A stretch of 64,000 bases of DNA from contig OZ029916.1 in the NCBI GenBank assembly GCA_964023275.1, forward strand, positions 44,492,080 to 44,556,079. The letters run 5' to 3'. The stretch is from Norana najaformis. Its lineage: Eukaryota; Annelida; Clitellata; Crassiclitellata; Hormogastridae. A program made the position numbers and the translations under genes. Positions 1 to 11,600 of the stretch are shown here, piece after piece. Each line of letters starts with the position of its first letter. Within the stretch, counting starts at the first letter, position 1. The notes beneath the pieces are model-generated. The model ran no database searches and was not told the DNA's origin. It saw only the letters and a list, made by a program, of their open reading frames with translations.

Positions 1-1540
1 ATTAAACTATTTTTGGTGACGACAGGGTGTTTGACTTGGTATCCTGTGCTGTAATGATAATTATTCGAAGACTTCTGAAGTGCCACTGTAATGATTCTCG
101 ATACATCATTCCATGGTTGCTGCAAAGCAAAATCGATATGCATGCCAAAATTCAGGGTAAGTCCGGTCTAAAATCAAGAGGGATCCGAGGAAACACAGAG
201 CCTACAGAGGAAACCAGATGCGGTAAACATCATCCAGTGCTCTGAGCACCGGTTCATACAGTTTCTGTAGGACAGTCTTGATGCAATTAAAAAATTACAC
301 ACAATCGAAATTATTAGGGCTTTGATGGCGTTGGTATTCAAAAATGTTGTTATTTGTGACGACAGGATGCTTGGCTTGGCTTGCCCTCATGTGCTGTGAT
401 GATAATAAATCGAGAACTTCTATAGCGCCACTATAATAAAGCTCATATCATCAGTCGATGGTCGTTGCTAAGTAAACTCGGCGTAAATGCTAAAATTCAG
501 TGTCAGTCCGGTCGGAAGTCAAGAGGGAAATGCGTGAAGACACAGAAACAACCTACATACGAAGTATGTCCAGAAAGAGCTGGTTTTCAGTTGATATCTA
601 AAAGCCAACACAGACCTTGCAGAGCTAACATTTTCCAAAAGAGAGTTCCAGAATCTGGGCCCAACAACGGAAAAGAATACCCACCATGAGCTGTCCTTGT
701 TCTCCGTAGGTTCAGAGTGAGACGGCAAAGAAGAGATGGTGTTGTTGGATGAAATGTAGACTCATATAGGCAATTGGCTCGGTTTTGAAAATTGTTCTCT
801 TTTCTATGGGTAGCCATTGCAACGATTTTAAGACCCAAATATGGCATACATGTCAAAACGTTTGCACTTTTGTACTTTGGTGAAGGTTGTTTTGACTCTT
901 CGAAGATTCATAAAGTTAGCTTTTAAAATGACAATAATTAGCCAGTAACAATAGTCATGACGGCAAGAGACCAGGACATTTGCCAGAAAAACCAATGCGA
1001 AAAAGTCCCCGATCTTTCAGATGTCAAGAAAATGCTATTGGTTAACATACACACAGAATTAACATACTAACACTGAAGGTTAGGAAACATTTGTTAGAAT
1101 ACCATATTACGTGCCAAATAACTTTCACTTATGACATTTCCTTCGGTGGTCAGAGTTCAATGAGTTAAATTTGCAAAGTAGCTGTAGAATAACAAATATC
1201 TTGGATATTTTGGCGCAAAAGGACCACACATTGTTGTTGTTTCCGGAAGCAACTTTTAATCAAACATATTCCATCTAAACATCATCCAGCACCCACATAA
1301 ATCAACTCGTAACAATTTATGTGTAACGAGTAACCAATCGTATATATCTGCTGAAGAATTTCATTTTGTTCAGCTCCTGTATATTTTCATTCTGAAGTAC
1401 CTTATTCTCACATGTCAAGTCTCAAGTACTAGTAGAAGTGCGAATACTTTAAAACCGTACTCTAGTTATACTCATGTCATATAGAAGTGCAAGCAACAAG
1501 TACGACTTCTCGGGATAACGGCCTGATAAAGAGTATCGCT
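1..1540 (-). repeat. Old LINE 3' fragment, partly duplicated, in intron 3 of trypsin copy A
   Basis: No host exon is visible here. The minus strand around 600-690 reads like the C-terminal end of a CR1/L2-type reverse transcriptase (WNSLLENV followed by a short FR..LKT stretch), and the sequence ending in a 'GGCGCTATAGAAGTTCTCG'-like tail matches the same position in copies B (about 11,000-11,420) and C (about 27,970-28,450). The first ~240 bases repeat again from about 352, an offset of about 338 bases, so copy A has a local tandem duplication that B and C lack. An AAGTAC-rich stretch lies near 1,410-1,505. All of this should be intron 3 of copy A, whose Ser exon would lie left of the window. 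Confidence 0.6.
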
Positions 1541-1805
1541 ACTGCGTTCGTCGGCTCAGGGTGATCTCGCCGTCCCTCTAGCTCGAACTGCCACCGCTCA
1601 GCGCCGCAGCTTTGCTATTGCTGGCCCTAGCTCTTGGAATGACTTACCTGCTGACCTTCGAAGGGAGCTTCTCTCCCTCTCCCCCACCCTCTTCCGTAAG
1701 CGCTTGAAGACCGTATTATTCCCCAGTTCTGGGATGATGGGCCGGGAGCGCCACTGATGAGGCTACCCTGAAGCGTCGCTTTACAAATTTACGATGACGA
1801 TTACG
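1541..1805 (+). mobile_element. 5'-truncated CR1/L2-like LINE 3' end inserted in copy A
   Basis: Read on the plus strand this gives the C-terminal end of a CR1/L2-type reverse transcriptase (AGPSSWNDLPADLRRELL, then a KRLKT motif). It is followed by the family's 3' tail, a GAGCGCCACTGATGAG stem and a CGTCGCTTTACAAAT end. Copies B (about 12,220) and C (about 29,190) run straight through this point, which fixes it as an insertion private to copy A. It is only the last ~265 bases of the element, as expected for incomplete target-primed reverse transcription. I do not see a clear target-site duplication. Confidence 0.65.
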
Positions 1806-2024
1806 AAGCTTGAAATACGTTTATATTAACAATGGTTCCACCACAAGAAATATTTGAGGACACTGACCGAAGATTCGAACAGACTTCTTAGACTTGGTGC
1901 AGACTTCTTCAATCGTGTTCAAACCTTGTGCCGATTAGATACTTGGAGATTGACTTGGTTCTTAAATTCATTCCATAGCTTATTTAGCTTAAAGAGTATA
2001 CTGTGTAGGCTGCATTCTACTTAC

Positions 2025-2320
2025 TTCGATCATAGAGTCCCCATCCTGTTGCATAACAAAAGGAAGTGTTCTGGAGTTCCGGTTGACCAAACGGAAGACA
2101 AATTGGTTTGATGTTGTTGTTAAATTGTACACTCTTGTCCAATTTCAGAAGAGCGATGTCGTAGCCAATGAACGTATTCAAACGGTCATATTGTTCATGG
2201 ATAAAATAGCTCTCTAACAGGCTTAGTACTACTGCTGAGTCGTTTTCAGTGTCACCGGAGTAATGCTTGCCAAGGAAAACCTTGCAATCACTTGTGTTGA
2301 ACTTGTAATCGTCTAAAAAC
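2025..2320 (-). pseudogene. Trypsin-like protease copy A, Asp-exon only (5' exons deleted)
   Basis: This is the catalytic-Asp exon of a chymotrypsin-fold (S1) protease. It has a TTTCACAG acceptor, an open frame of 296 nt (phase 2 in, phase 1 out, as in copies B and C), the catalytic Asp in GYDIALLKL, the Cys of PICLP, the GWG motif, and a GTAAGT donor. The exon itself is undamaged. Upstream, homology to the other units continues through intron 2 to about 4,050 and then stops 10-20 nt short of where the His exon should begin. The sequence jumps directly into the SINE that in other units lies beyond exon 1. The signal-peptide and His exons are therefore gone, and no secreted or catalytic product is possible from this unit alone. 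Its Ser exon would lie outside the window to the left. Confidence 0.85.
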
Positions 2321-4060
2321 CTGTGAAAGTTTAAATGGCCCATATTAGTAGAAATCAATTTTGAAAATTAGTTGGCTTTTTCAGCAATCATTGGTAAATA
2401 TAAATCATTAGATTTGCGTCGATGTCGTTTTAAGATTAGGATCAAGAAATTTTGCCAACTTTTGTAGTTGTCGAGACTTAGCCGACCGTTTGCATGTCAC
2501 CAAATTTCTGATGACCATTTTGCTCGCAGAAATTTTCATGATTTATCGAGTCATCGTTATAATACCCTACTACCTTTTATTTATTATCCCTTCGGCCCTT
2601 TACTTATTAGTCCTTTGACCCTTTACTTATTAGCTGATCCAAGGTTCAGACTTTTAGCCTATCGAAAAATATTGGCTGCAAAAGACATAAACAATATCTT
2701 CTCAGTCAGAAGTTGGGCTGATACCCTTGAAGAAGTGGTTTAAAAGTGTCATCAACAAATTTCAAGTAGTACCTAAAATTATTAAAAAAACACTTCAGAA
2801 GGTAAGCTGAAATGCAAATTTCCAAGTATTCGTGAAATGCGCCAAATACTAGAAAAGTAAAGAAATCAGAAAAAGTATGGATGTAAAGAAATTTGAAGAA
2901 ATGTATAATTATAACACATGTATAGAGCATTTACAAAAGATCAAGTAAAACTAATCAAAAATTATGAAATACACATCGTCACTTAGGCTCAAAATAAAAT
3001 AAAATAATTCAAAGAAAGTATTCAATATTTTAAGGCATAAGTTACTCTTTCTTCCAGTTTATGTTTCCTATATAGGGGTAATATGTGAGGCCATTAAGGC
3101 AATAAGGCCATTGCGATTCAGTAAAGAGCGCGTGTGTCAAGGATATATCGGGGATGGGTACAAAAAAGGACTTCAGCTAACAAATCAAGGACATGGCTGA
3201 ATTAAATAACTCAGTCTAAAGCGAACAACAGACACGCTAGTGCAAATCAATTTCAAACCAAATCATAATTTCTATTGCACCGTCTAAATTACAAGGCATG
3301 GATCGATTGTATACAAATACTTGTCTGCAAATCCGGTCCATACTATAAGGTCATTCCGGTACTTCACAAAGTGTGTCAACATTAATTTGATAGGTTATAG
3401 GTTGAAAGCTGAGATTTGTAATATTAGAGCCTAGAGCAAGGCAAGTTTGATAACTTCTTATCGTTGTATTCCATGAACCAATTCCACAATCAGAAACATA
3501 TAGTACAAATTCAACCCTGCATGAACCATTTAAACAAGAACAGGGGCTTGATACTCCACACCGACGTCTTTAGCTGCTGGTATATATAATTATTTCTACT
3601 TGTAATTGCTTTCATAAAGCATTGCATTTTACTGCATGTATAGAGTGCATCTGCTGTGACTCAATGTTCGACAAAACCACTGGCCACGCTAGATTCTGCT
3701 GTCACCATAAATGACTTTGGGGTGAATCTGCAGATCGCAATAATCTACCAAAAATATAATGTGTAATTTTGGCTTAGGGCTCTTAGAGACTGGAATGTAA
3801 GCCTTTCTTTACTCTGCGTAGAATTAGTTAAAACAACTCTGGCTATGCTGAATGAACGCATGTAAAGCAGCAAAGTAAAAGAAGTGCATTTCAAATTTGA
3901 ATGTTAGGACATATAACAGCATAAGCTCATACAGTATTGGCGCTTAAGTTTGATTACAAATGTCGTTTCAACAAATCCCTGAGCAGTTATTCTTAAAATG
4001 TTAAGTTTTTTTAAAATACAGACTTGTCTTGATTATATCGGTTCATTTGTAATGAGGAAG
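2321..4060 (-). other. Intron 2 remnant of copy A
   Basis: No coding exon is visible. The stretch matches intron 2 of copies B (12,741-13,975), C and D in patches, and ends in the shared 'TTAAAATACAGACTTG' motif that lies just downstream of the His-exon donor in the intact copies. No independent gene signal was found on either strand. Confidence 0.6.
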
Positions 4061-4069
4061 ACACTAAAC

Positions 4070-4250
4070 AGTTGATAGAGTTCTCGGCTTGTTAAGCGTA
4101 GGCTACGTTTCGAGTCTCCTCTGAGACGTTACTGTGCATGGATCTTGAGAAAGTCCGTCACTCCAATTGCCCAGCGTCATCGATTGAAGCCTTGTCATCA
4201 GAGAGCAGTACTTAACAAAAGCAGAAATAGTAATAAAAATAATCTATGAA
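4070..4250 (+). mobile_element. tRNA-derived SINE (copy 1, head clipped)
   Basis: The core resembles a tRNA gene: an A-box-like part (TTGATAGAG...CTCGGCTTG), a B-box-like GTTTCGAGTCTCC, then a non-tRNA body with TGGATCTTGAG and a tail of CAGAAATAGTAATA repeats. Six more copies occur in the window. The first bases of the tRNA head are missing compared with copies at 15,727 and 32,957, because the deletion that removed exons 1-2 of protease copy A ends here. Confidence 0.7.
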
Positions 4251-4299
4251 TCTGTTCAAACCGCCAAGGTAGATAGGATATAGGTTGCTCGACGGTGAA

Positions 4300-4660
4300 G
4301 TGTACTCATTGCGGGTCTCCGAGAAATGTACATTTCTTTGCCACCTCACATCGGCCTTCGCTCATTGCTTCCTTTTGCTCTTCTGCGGCCTACATGGTGC
4401 CCTGGTTGCTCTGACTGGCTAGGACGGAGGGTAAAAGCATTCAGTCCATGGATGTTCGAACCTCTCCTGAAGAAGACTAAGACCTGGTGAATCGTTTTTT
4501 CTTGGAAGAGTAGAGATGATTTTGCTTATTGTTTTGTCTAAAATGTAGTTGTAATTTAATTTGAAGAAACATTGCGTAGCTAGTAGCCTCAGACAAACCA
4601 TGCATCCGGAAGCAGCAGTAACTTCGGTAGCGAACACGTGACCGCGATCAAGTCCTTCAG
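4300..4660. repeat. Unit-flank repeat shared by three trypsin units
   Basis: The same ~250-350 bp sequence occurs here, at about 16,230-16,520 and at about 33,280-33,520, each time just beyond the SINE that lies upstream of protease exon 1. Recognisable pieces are 'CTTTTGCTCTTCTGCGGCC' and 'TTGAAGAAACATTG'. Open frames are short and not conserved among copies, so I treat it as non-coding unit flank. Confidence 0.55.
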
Positions 4661-4844
4661 GCATGTGTCGCTTGCCGCTGGGCTGTGTAATCGTAACTGT
4701 AATGTCAAGAAAAAACAGGAACAGTTCATTAGTAGATCTAGCTAATGCTTTGCTGACTCACCACGACTTCTACATGCGGGGCTGGTCCACTGTTAGACTG
4801 TCCGTTCACTGGTGTTTTTCTCTGCTAGTCGCCGTACATTTGTG

Positions 4845-5290
4845 TGTGTGTATATATATAAATATAAATATATACATATATATATATCCTTTACACCAAA
4901 CTTTTTTCTCCTCTTATGTCAAACCCTGTTACTTCCAACTCACCTACGAAGGCTGTCATCTGTTTTTCTACACAACTATAGTTCACTTTAGTGGAGTCAG
5001 AAAGGTATGTTTACTGGTGACCGTTTACATTGAGCATTAGGTTTGTTATACGGGGAGTGTAAGTTGTGGTTTGGAGCAGCAGGCGATGGACATTTAGAGA
5101 GGAGTGAAATGTGTATGTGGTTAATGCATGTCTGTATGTACAGTTATGCTTGTATACATGTGTCGGTATGTATCTATGTACAGATATGTATGTATGTAGA
5201 TATGTTTCGGTATGTATGAACATATGTATGTACGCATATAGGTATGTATGTGTGCTCATATGTTTGTATGTATGAACACCTGTGTGCATA
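4845..5290. repeat. AT-rich and (ATGT)n microsatellites
   Basis: A short (TA)n-like run at about 4,850-4,888 is followed at about 5,120-5,290 by imperfect GTAT/ATGT tetranucleotide repeats. The intervening bases match the unit flank at 16,600-16,790. Confidence 0.8.
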
Positions 5291-5595
5291 TTTGTACTTA
5301 AGTATCTTTAACATTTATGTAGAACCCTTTATGTAGTGAACCCTCAAAACTTCATATCTAAGTGCAGACAAAACCTAGCAATAATCGTGTACGTTAATTC
5401 TTCATATGCTGTTTATTCACACATGGTCAGTGAAAGACAATAATCAGTTCAAACTCCCTGAAAATTTAAGATTTGCTCAGGCTTGACATAAATTATATTA
5501 CAGTATCTAGAAATTGCTTGTTATCTACTTCACAAGGAACACTTAATTTCTGCACATCACATGAAAATTTGAATCGCCAATGCTTGAAAACATCC

Positions 5596-5717
5596 CAGCT
5601 GGTGCGATGATGATGATGATGAGTTTTCTGCCCTAAGGCAAGTCCATTGGCTTTATGCCACCTGGGGATGAGATGAGTGAGGTGGTTTCCCGTCGCCTTC
5701 CTCGCAGCTGGTGCGAT
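5596..5717 (-). mobile_element. 96-bp retroposed insertion with a 13-bp target-site duplication
   Basis: The 13-mer CAGCTGGTGCGAT occurs at 5,596-5,608 and again at 5,705-5,717 and brackets a 96-bp insert. Read on the minus strand the insert begins with GAGGAAGGCGACGGGAAACC, also found with small changes at about 17,105 in the 5' part of the LINE, and it ends in (ATC)n. A target duplication plus a simple-repeat tail marks retroposition of a very short non-autonomous element, perhaps mobilised by that LINE. Confidence 0.75.
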
Positions 5718-6079
5718 AGAAATGGCCATGTTGTCATATTACATAGATAAGCTTTTAATAATGGAGACGATGCAAGTTCCGCAGCTCTCACAGTAGTTTT
5801 ACAGCGAATTACATTGAATAAATATGCGTGGAAGTGGCCGAAAAGAAGGGTAGACCAGATAAATTCGCCGCTGTACACTACAAAGTAGTTTTTTAGATAA
5901 ACTATGTTGGCTTAGAAATTAGTGAGATAATTTGCATCCAGTTAAAGGGTTGCTCCACAACTAGAGCTTATAGACTGACCGATTAGGCCAATTTCACCAC
6001 ATATATGACTGCAAATAAACCTATACCCGATATTAACAGCCAAACAGTTTCATCGTCCTGACTTTCCATATTATTGATT

Positions 6080-6890
6080 AGATCTTGCTTTTGCTAGATC
6101 CAGCATTTGCTTACAGTTGTAGTAGTATCCAGATTTTGGCGACATCCTGCGGCTGCCAGGATCATTGACGTTAACCCTAACTTACCTTAAAACAGTTAGT
6201 ATACCAAAAGAATGTTCAGAAACAATGAACTCTCTTTGATATAAAGCATTGGTTTCTGATTAAAGTAGCTGTGTAATAAGGAAGATAAGTAGGGTCGGCC
6301 TCCTTTATCCAGGCTTCGGATTGGCACCAATTCAGTAAAGTTAGCTGCGGAGTTAAATTCTTCTAAGACACGTTGTGGATAAATTCAAGGCCTTGGTTGA
6401 ACACGTTTTAAAGCTATCTAAAAAGTATAATTCAGTGTTTAACGACATCTTGTGGTTGGCAAGGCCGTCGACGTTGACCTCAACACACCTTTATTGTAGG
6501 CGCTGGTAATTCTGAACTCTACTTCAAAATGTTGAGAGACATACATGCTAACGCTTGACCACTACTGCAGCCATTTGACGATTAACGAGGCCCAGCTTCA
6601 ACTGCTACAAGCACTTTTTCCAATGCTCTTCAAGCTGCACAAAGGCTATTTGACCCCAAGTCGAACCCGGTAACAAATTCTAAATTCTGGACTCTGAACA
6701 CGGTATCAACTATCAACTCTGGAAGGGAATCTCTTTGTTGCGTTCTACATGTGTGCGAGAGTCCGTCTGTGGTGACTTTCCCGGTGATTTCAGCGTCGTT
6801 TGCTTACAGGTGAACTTGTTAGAATAATGAAATCTAACACCGCTTAAGCATTTTTGAGATGTACTTAAAAGGTATATTAACAGTCTATAT
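6080..6890. repeat. Degenerate unit-flank repeat with LINE-like 3' tail
   Basis: This matches about 22,970-24,260 and about 34,380-34,790. Recurring pieces are 'CGACATCTTGTGGTTGGC', 'GTGACTTTCCCGGTGATTTC' and, at the right end, 'TTTTGAGATGTACTTAAAAGG'. The last resembles the 3' stem-loop tail of the CR1/L2 elements elsewhere in the window. No intact frame is present, so it is probably an old retroelement copied along with the trypsin units. Confidence 0.5.
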
Positions 6891-7199
6891 TAAGAGTCTA
6901 GAAATAAATTACTTGTTGGCAGCAGAGGAAAATGTGCGCGAACAAGTTGTCTAAGGTCGTTATACAGTCCGCTCGAAGTCGTGGTGAACGCTTTAATGTT
7001 TGGAATAAGGGAAGATATTTTGTGCATTATTATAGGAGGGACATAATTCTATTGTCTTAAAATTAGATTATGTGATCAGATTAGGTTTTAACTAACCTCT
7101 ATTCAACAAAGACATTTAGAAGCAGCAGCTGAACCAGCAGCAGTATTAGTAGTACAGATAAATTGTCGTTTTATTCAATTATGAATTTTTGATCATATT

Positions 7200-7330
7200 A
7201 TGATTCAGAGGGGCGAGACAGCTTATCCAGGATCGTTATGCGGGGTCTGCTCAGCAGACTCGAACCGGCAACCATTGAATATAAAAACTCGGCTTCCAAT
7301 CTCTTGAGGATTAAAGAAATGTCCGTAGAC
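7200..7330 (-). repeat. tRNA-like repeat of the unit flank
   Basis: The sequence 'CTGCTCAGCAGACTCGAACC' with flanking bases occurs here, at about 20,155-20,260 and at about 35,080-35,170. On the minus strand it contains a B-box-like GGTTCGAGTCTGC, so it looks tRNA-derived. It cannot be folded as an intact tRNA by eye. Confidence 0.45.
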
Positions 7331-7789
7331 ATTTTTGAGATATCATACCGGAACAAAAGTAGCATTCCTCAGCAACCATTGATATGAAACAGAAAAATAG
7401 TAACAATCTTCCCTCTTTTCAACTTCTTGATGCACCAATCTGCATATTTTTGTAGATATGTAGGTACGAATGTACGAATGTATGCAGGGCCTTCAGAGAT
7501 TCAGAGGGGCCCGGGCCACTGCGAATACGAGGCCCCAATCTCGAAGCATTCACATCATAAGCCTTCTAAACCGCAGTTGTTATTACAAAAAAGAAATAAA
7601 TATTTATAATTGTTAATAAAATAAATTAAAAGAATTCGAAATATTTGTTACTAGTTACCGAATAACAAATAGAAAATCTTCGGATCGATTAAGAATATTT
7701 CTTTCTTATTTTAAAGTAGACGGAAAAATGTATGTAAAAATGATGTCCCTTGTGGACCAAATGACCCTGCTGGCCCCCCTCTGATAGGG

Positions 7790-8510
7790 CCTATTTGTAT
7801 GTATGAATGAATGTATGCGTGTATGTTTATATATATCTATGTGTGTATATATTGTGTATGAATGCAAGAATGTATTTATGTATGTATGAATGCAAGCAAG
7901 CATGCATGTATGTGTATGTATGTATATATGTATGAATATGCATATTATATGCATTTGTGTGTATATATTTATATGAATAAATGAATGTATGCATGCATGC
8001 ATGTATTTGTGCATGTATTCATTAATATATATTTATACAGTATACGCATGTACGTATGTATCTATGTATGCATGCATGTATGTGAGTGCATGTAAGTATG
8101 TATTTATATGCATGAAGGAGGAGGAGGCTGAACAAAGGAGGAATGGCGGAACTGGAGGTTCGAACCTGCCCGAAGGTATAACTTTTCAAGAAGAATATTT
8201 ATCTATGCACGCATGCATTGATGTTTCTTTGTATGTGTTCGTAAATGTATGTATGTATGTATTCATGCATGTATGTTGTGTGTATTATGTATGTATGCAG
8301 TTTATAATTTTAGATTAGAACAATGTTAGATTCTTTGATCATCTAAGAAAATCTCAGTATGTGTGTATTATTATGTATGTATGTATGTATAGGGCCTTCA
8401 TGTGTATGTATGTTTGTATGTATATGTATTCATGTACATGTGTATGAGTATATATGTATGTACGTATGTACATGTATATATGCATGTATGCATATTTGTA
8501 ACCAATAACA
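7790..8510. repeat. Long (ATGT)n microsatellite interrupted by a LINE 3' scrap
   Basis: Imperfect TATG/ATGT repeats cover 7,795-8,110 and 8,225-8,490. Between them, about 8,118-8,190, lies 'GGTTCGAACCTGCCCGAAGG', which matches the 3' end of the LINE at 20,085-20,110 (TTCGAACCTGCCCAGGGG). A LINE end therefore sits inside the simple repeat. Confidence 0.7.
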
Positions 8511-8534
8511 GACTGATTTACAATGTGCAGAAGT

Positions 8535-8540
8535 TTTATT
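8535..8540 (-). promoter_or_regulatory. Polyadenylation signal of copy B
   Basis: AATAAA on the minus strand lies 106 nt beyond the stop codon of copy B. The same hexamer is at the homologous place in copy C (24,766-24,771) and fragment E (21,123-21,128). In copy D it reads AATTAA. Confidence 0.75.
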
Positions 8541-8645
8541 GCATCAACAAAAATATTTTAACATGGCAACAACGAATTGTTTATAATTTTAGATAAGAAT
8601 AATGTTGGATTTCGTTATGATGTAGGAAGATCTCAGTCATCGCTT

Positions 8646-8653
8646 CTAGTTAC
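8646..8653 (-). CDS. Copy B exon 5: terminal Ser-Asn-stop
   Basis: A CTTTTTCAG acceptor precedes eight coding bases that complete a split Ser codon, add Asn, and stop with TAG. The C-terminus becomes ...TIASN, as expected for trypsin-like enzymes. Homologous acceptors with the same eight-base arrangement occur in C, D and E, which is the main support. Without this splice the frame would run through the exon-4 donor to end in SKCT. Confidence 0.75.
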
Positions 8654-11600
8654 CTGAAAAAGAAAACATTGTTTCTTAAAATCTAATGCCAGCTAATTAG
8701 CAACTGCCGGTTCTATAGGCCTATAGCTCAAAAGCAACAAAATTCATTTCTTTAGCGTATAAGCGTTCCTAACGGCAAGGTTGATTTTCAAATTACTTAG
8801 ACTTATTTTGGAAAACTTTGACTGTTTGGTTAATCAGCTGAGCATACCAGATCAAGTAGTAAGCCTTGATGTCAAGCAGAGTGTCAAAGGTAATGGCTCG
8901 GGAACCAGAAGAACTTTTAGAGGCTTCTCCTCCTTTTGTGGTAGCAAATGACCTTTAACTCATGGCTGAAAGTGAAAATCTGGCCTTAGCCGCATGTGTC
9001 TGTCCAGAGAAGGTTTAGAGAAATGACATGGAAAGTTGGAGATAGCGATGGAGACAGAAAATTCTCCTTTATATTTAGAACATATAAAAGTTGACATTAG
9101 GCCTACATTTGAAAATATTGCTAGTTCACTTGAGTCTTTCGTGGTATTGCAACCAGTATTAATGGCCACATCTTGATTGTAGAATACAATATATTTCGAC
9201 CTCTTTGTAAATATAAATTTACCGAAACCATAGATTTCAAACAAGGTAGGGATGAACTCGTTGAGGTTTCCATCTAGAAAAAATTAGGCTCACCAAGAGA
9301 CATCCAACACGTGTGCGTTTTGTGTTTTTAAGTTTAATTGCTCAGAAATTAGGTATTTCATTTTTAAACTTAATCTTGAGGAATAGTTTGGAATTTAGGT
9401 AATAACAATCATTATTATTTGGCGAACTGTTTACTGTCTCCATGGACTTTGAAACAATGCAGACTTTAGTCACCAAGAGCACTTTGGCAAATGTCTTTAT
9501 ATGTATGCATAAACCTATATGATAAACCCTAAGTGCACTTACTTGCAATTGTTTTAGTAATCCAATTCTGAAAACCAGTTACTTTAGTGAACACCCCCGA
9601 TGAGGTACAATTTCCAATCTCCATCGACGTCACGCCGCGTAGGTACCATTTTCCGTTTGCTTCTCTGCAGGCAAGTGGACCTCCAGAGTCACCGTGACAG
9701 ATATCATCCCGATTGGTGGAGCCAGCACAAATTCGTGGATCATTTGCATTTCCATGGAACCCGCATTTGCCGTAAGCGTCTAGAATTTGCATCCGCAGCT
9801 GTTTTAAGGCCTTAGCTAATTCTTTTTTACCTGTTGCAATAAACCACACTTACAGATGCAGTTGACTAATTTATACTGTTCATGCAAAATACTTCAGAGT
9901 TAATAGTGCAATTTGTCAAGAACAACGAGAAACACCAATATATAACAATATATATATATATATTTAGTGATAACACATTGCAGCTAAACTTGAACGTTTA
10001 GGCTCACATTTCAATCTTTTACAGCTAACTTTTTTAGCTGCTCATAAATCACAGTTCAGAATATGCCACACACTTTTAAAGTATTGCACTTAACTTTATC
10101 ACATTGAAAAGAAATATGTTTAATTCGATCATCAGGCACTGGCTCTTTCTATACCTGAATTATTCGACTTTGTACTCAAATTTTGGACTGCTAACGCTTA
10201 ATTTATAACGGGCGCTAATTAAATTTTCTGTACACAAATTTGCATTAAAATTTTGGGATCTAATTCATGATCTTATTCTTCAGTTGGAAAGTTTCAATCG
10301 GGCTACCGGGTGAATTTCTATGATCTTAAGCATTTAACATAAGAACAGCTGGTACAGTCGAGGCAATATAAGTGTACGAACGGTCGATGATAGCCAAATT
10401 AGACAGGCCGATAACAGCAGAATTGTCATTAGCAAATGAGGTTCAAGTACATAAATAAATACAAGTACATTTGTGTCAAGTATAAGTACCAGTACAAGTA
10501 CTTGTGTTATAGTAAAAGTGCACTCAACTTTAGTGTCAATTAAGATCAGGTGTGAGTACAAGTACATTGGTGTCAAGAAAAAGTACGAGTACAACTCTTT
10601 TGTTATATATACAAGTACAAATGCAAGTACATATACAAGTACTAGTACTTCGGTCATAATACATTCACACATAGTTACCGCGAATACATGAAGATATCTG
10701 TTGAACAACTAAGATTAAATGAAACGTGTATCTCCAGAAATTACACATGCATTAATTTAGATTTCCTCTCAACAAATACTAGAGGTGCGAGCATCATGTC
10801 ACCCATGTTCTATCAATGCGGCTTAATATCACACCGCTTTAACTAAACATGCTTTTGACCGGTTCGCCAGATGCATGTAGACTACATCCAATGCTCTAAG
10901 CCCTGGTTCATACAATTTGTATAGGAGAGTTTTGATGCAATTCCAAAAGACCGAGCTGTCGCCGCCATCAAAGTCATGATGACTTTGATATTAAAATATG
11001 CTGTTATTTGTGACGAGAGGGTATTTCGCTTGCCTCCTGTGCTCTAATGATAATAATTCGAGAATTTCTATAGCGCCACTGTAATAATGCTCAATGCATC
11101 CATCGATGGTTGCTGCTAGGTAAACTCTGCATAATTGCCAAAATTCAGTGTAAGTCCGGTCGAAAGTCAAGAGGGAAATCCGAGAAGACACAGAAACAGC
11201 CTAGAGAGAAAATTAGTCCAGGAAGAGCTGGTTTTTTAGTTGAGGTCTAAAAGCCAACACAGACTTTGCACAACGGATGTTTCTGGAAGAGAGTTCCCGA
11301 GTCTGGGGCCAACAACGGAAAAGAACGCCCCTCAAGAGCTGCTCTTGTTCTGGGTATGGTCAGAGCGAGAGAGAATAGGAGAGAAATAGTGAGGTTGCCT
11401 GAAATGTGGAATCTTATAGTCAATTGGCCCGGTTTTTAATTTTAGACTCTCTTCTGTGGGTAGCCTAATCCAACGATTTTAAGACCGGAGATAGGGCTTA
11501 CATGTTGAGACTTTCGCACTTTAGTGCTTCTGTCAGTGTGCTTTAGATCCCTTGAATTTCATCATGTTAGCATATCGAATGCCAATAAGCAGCAAGACGA

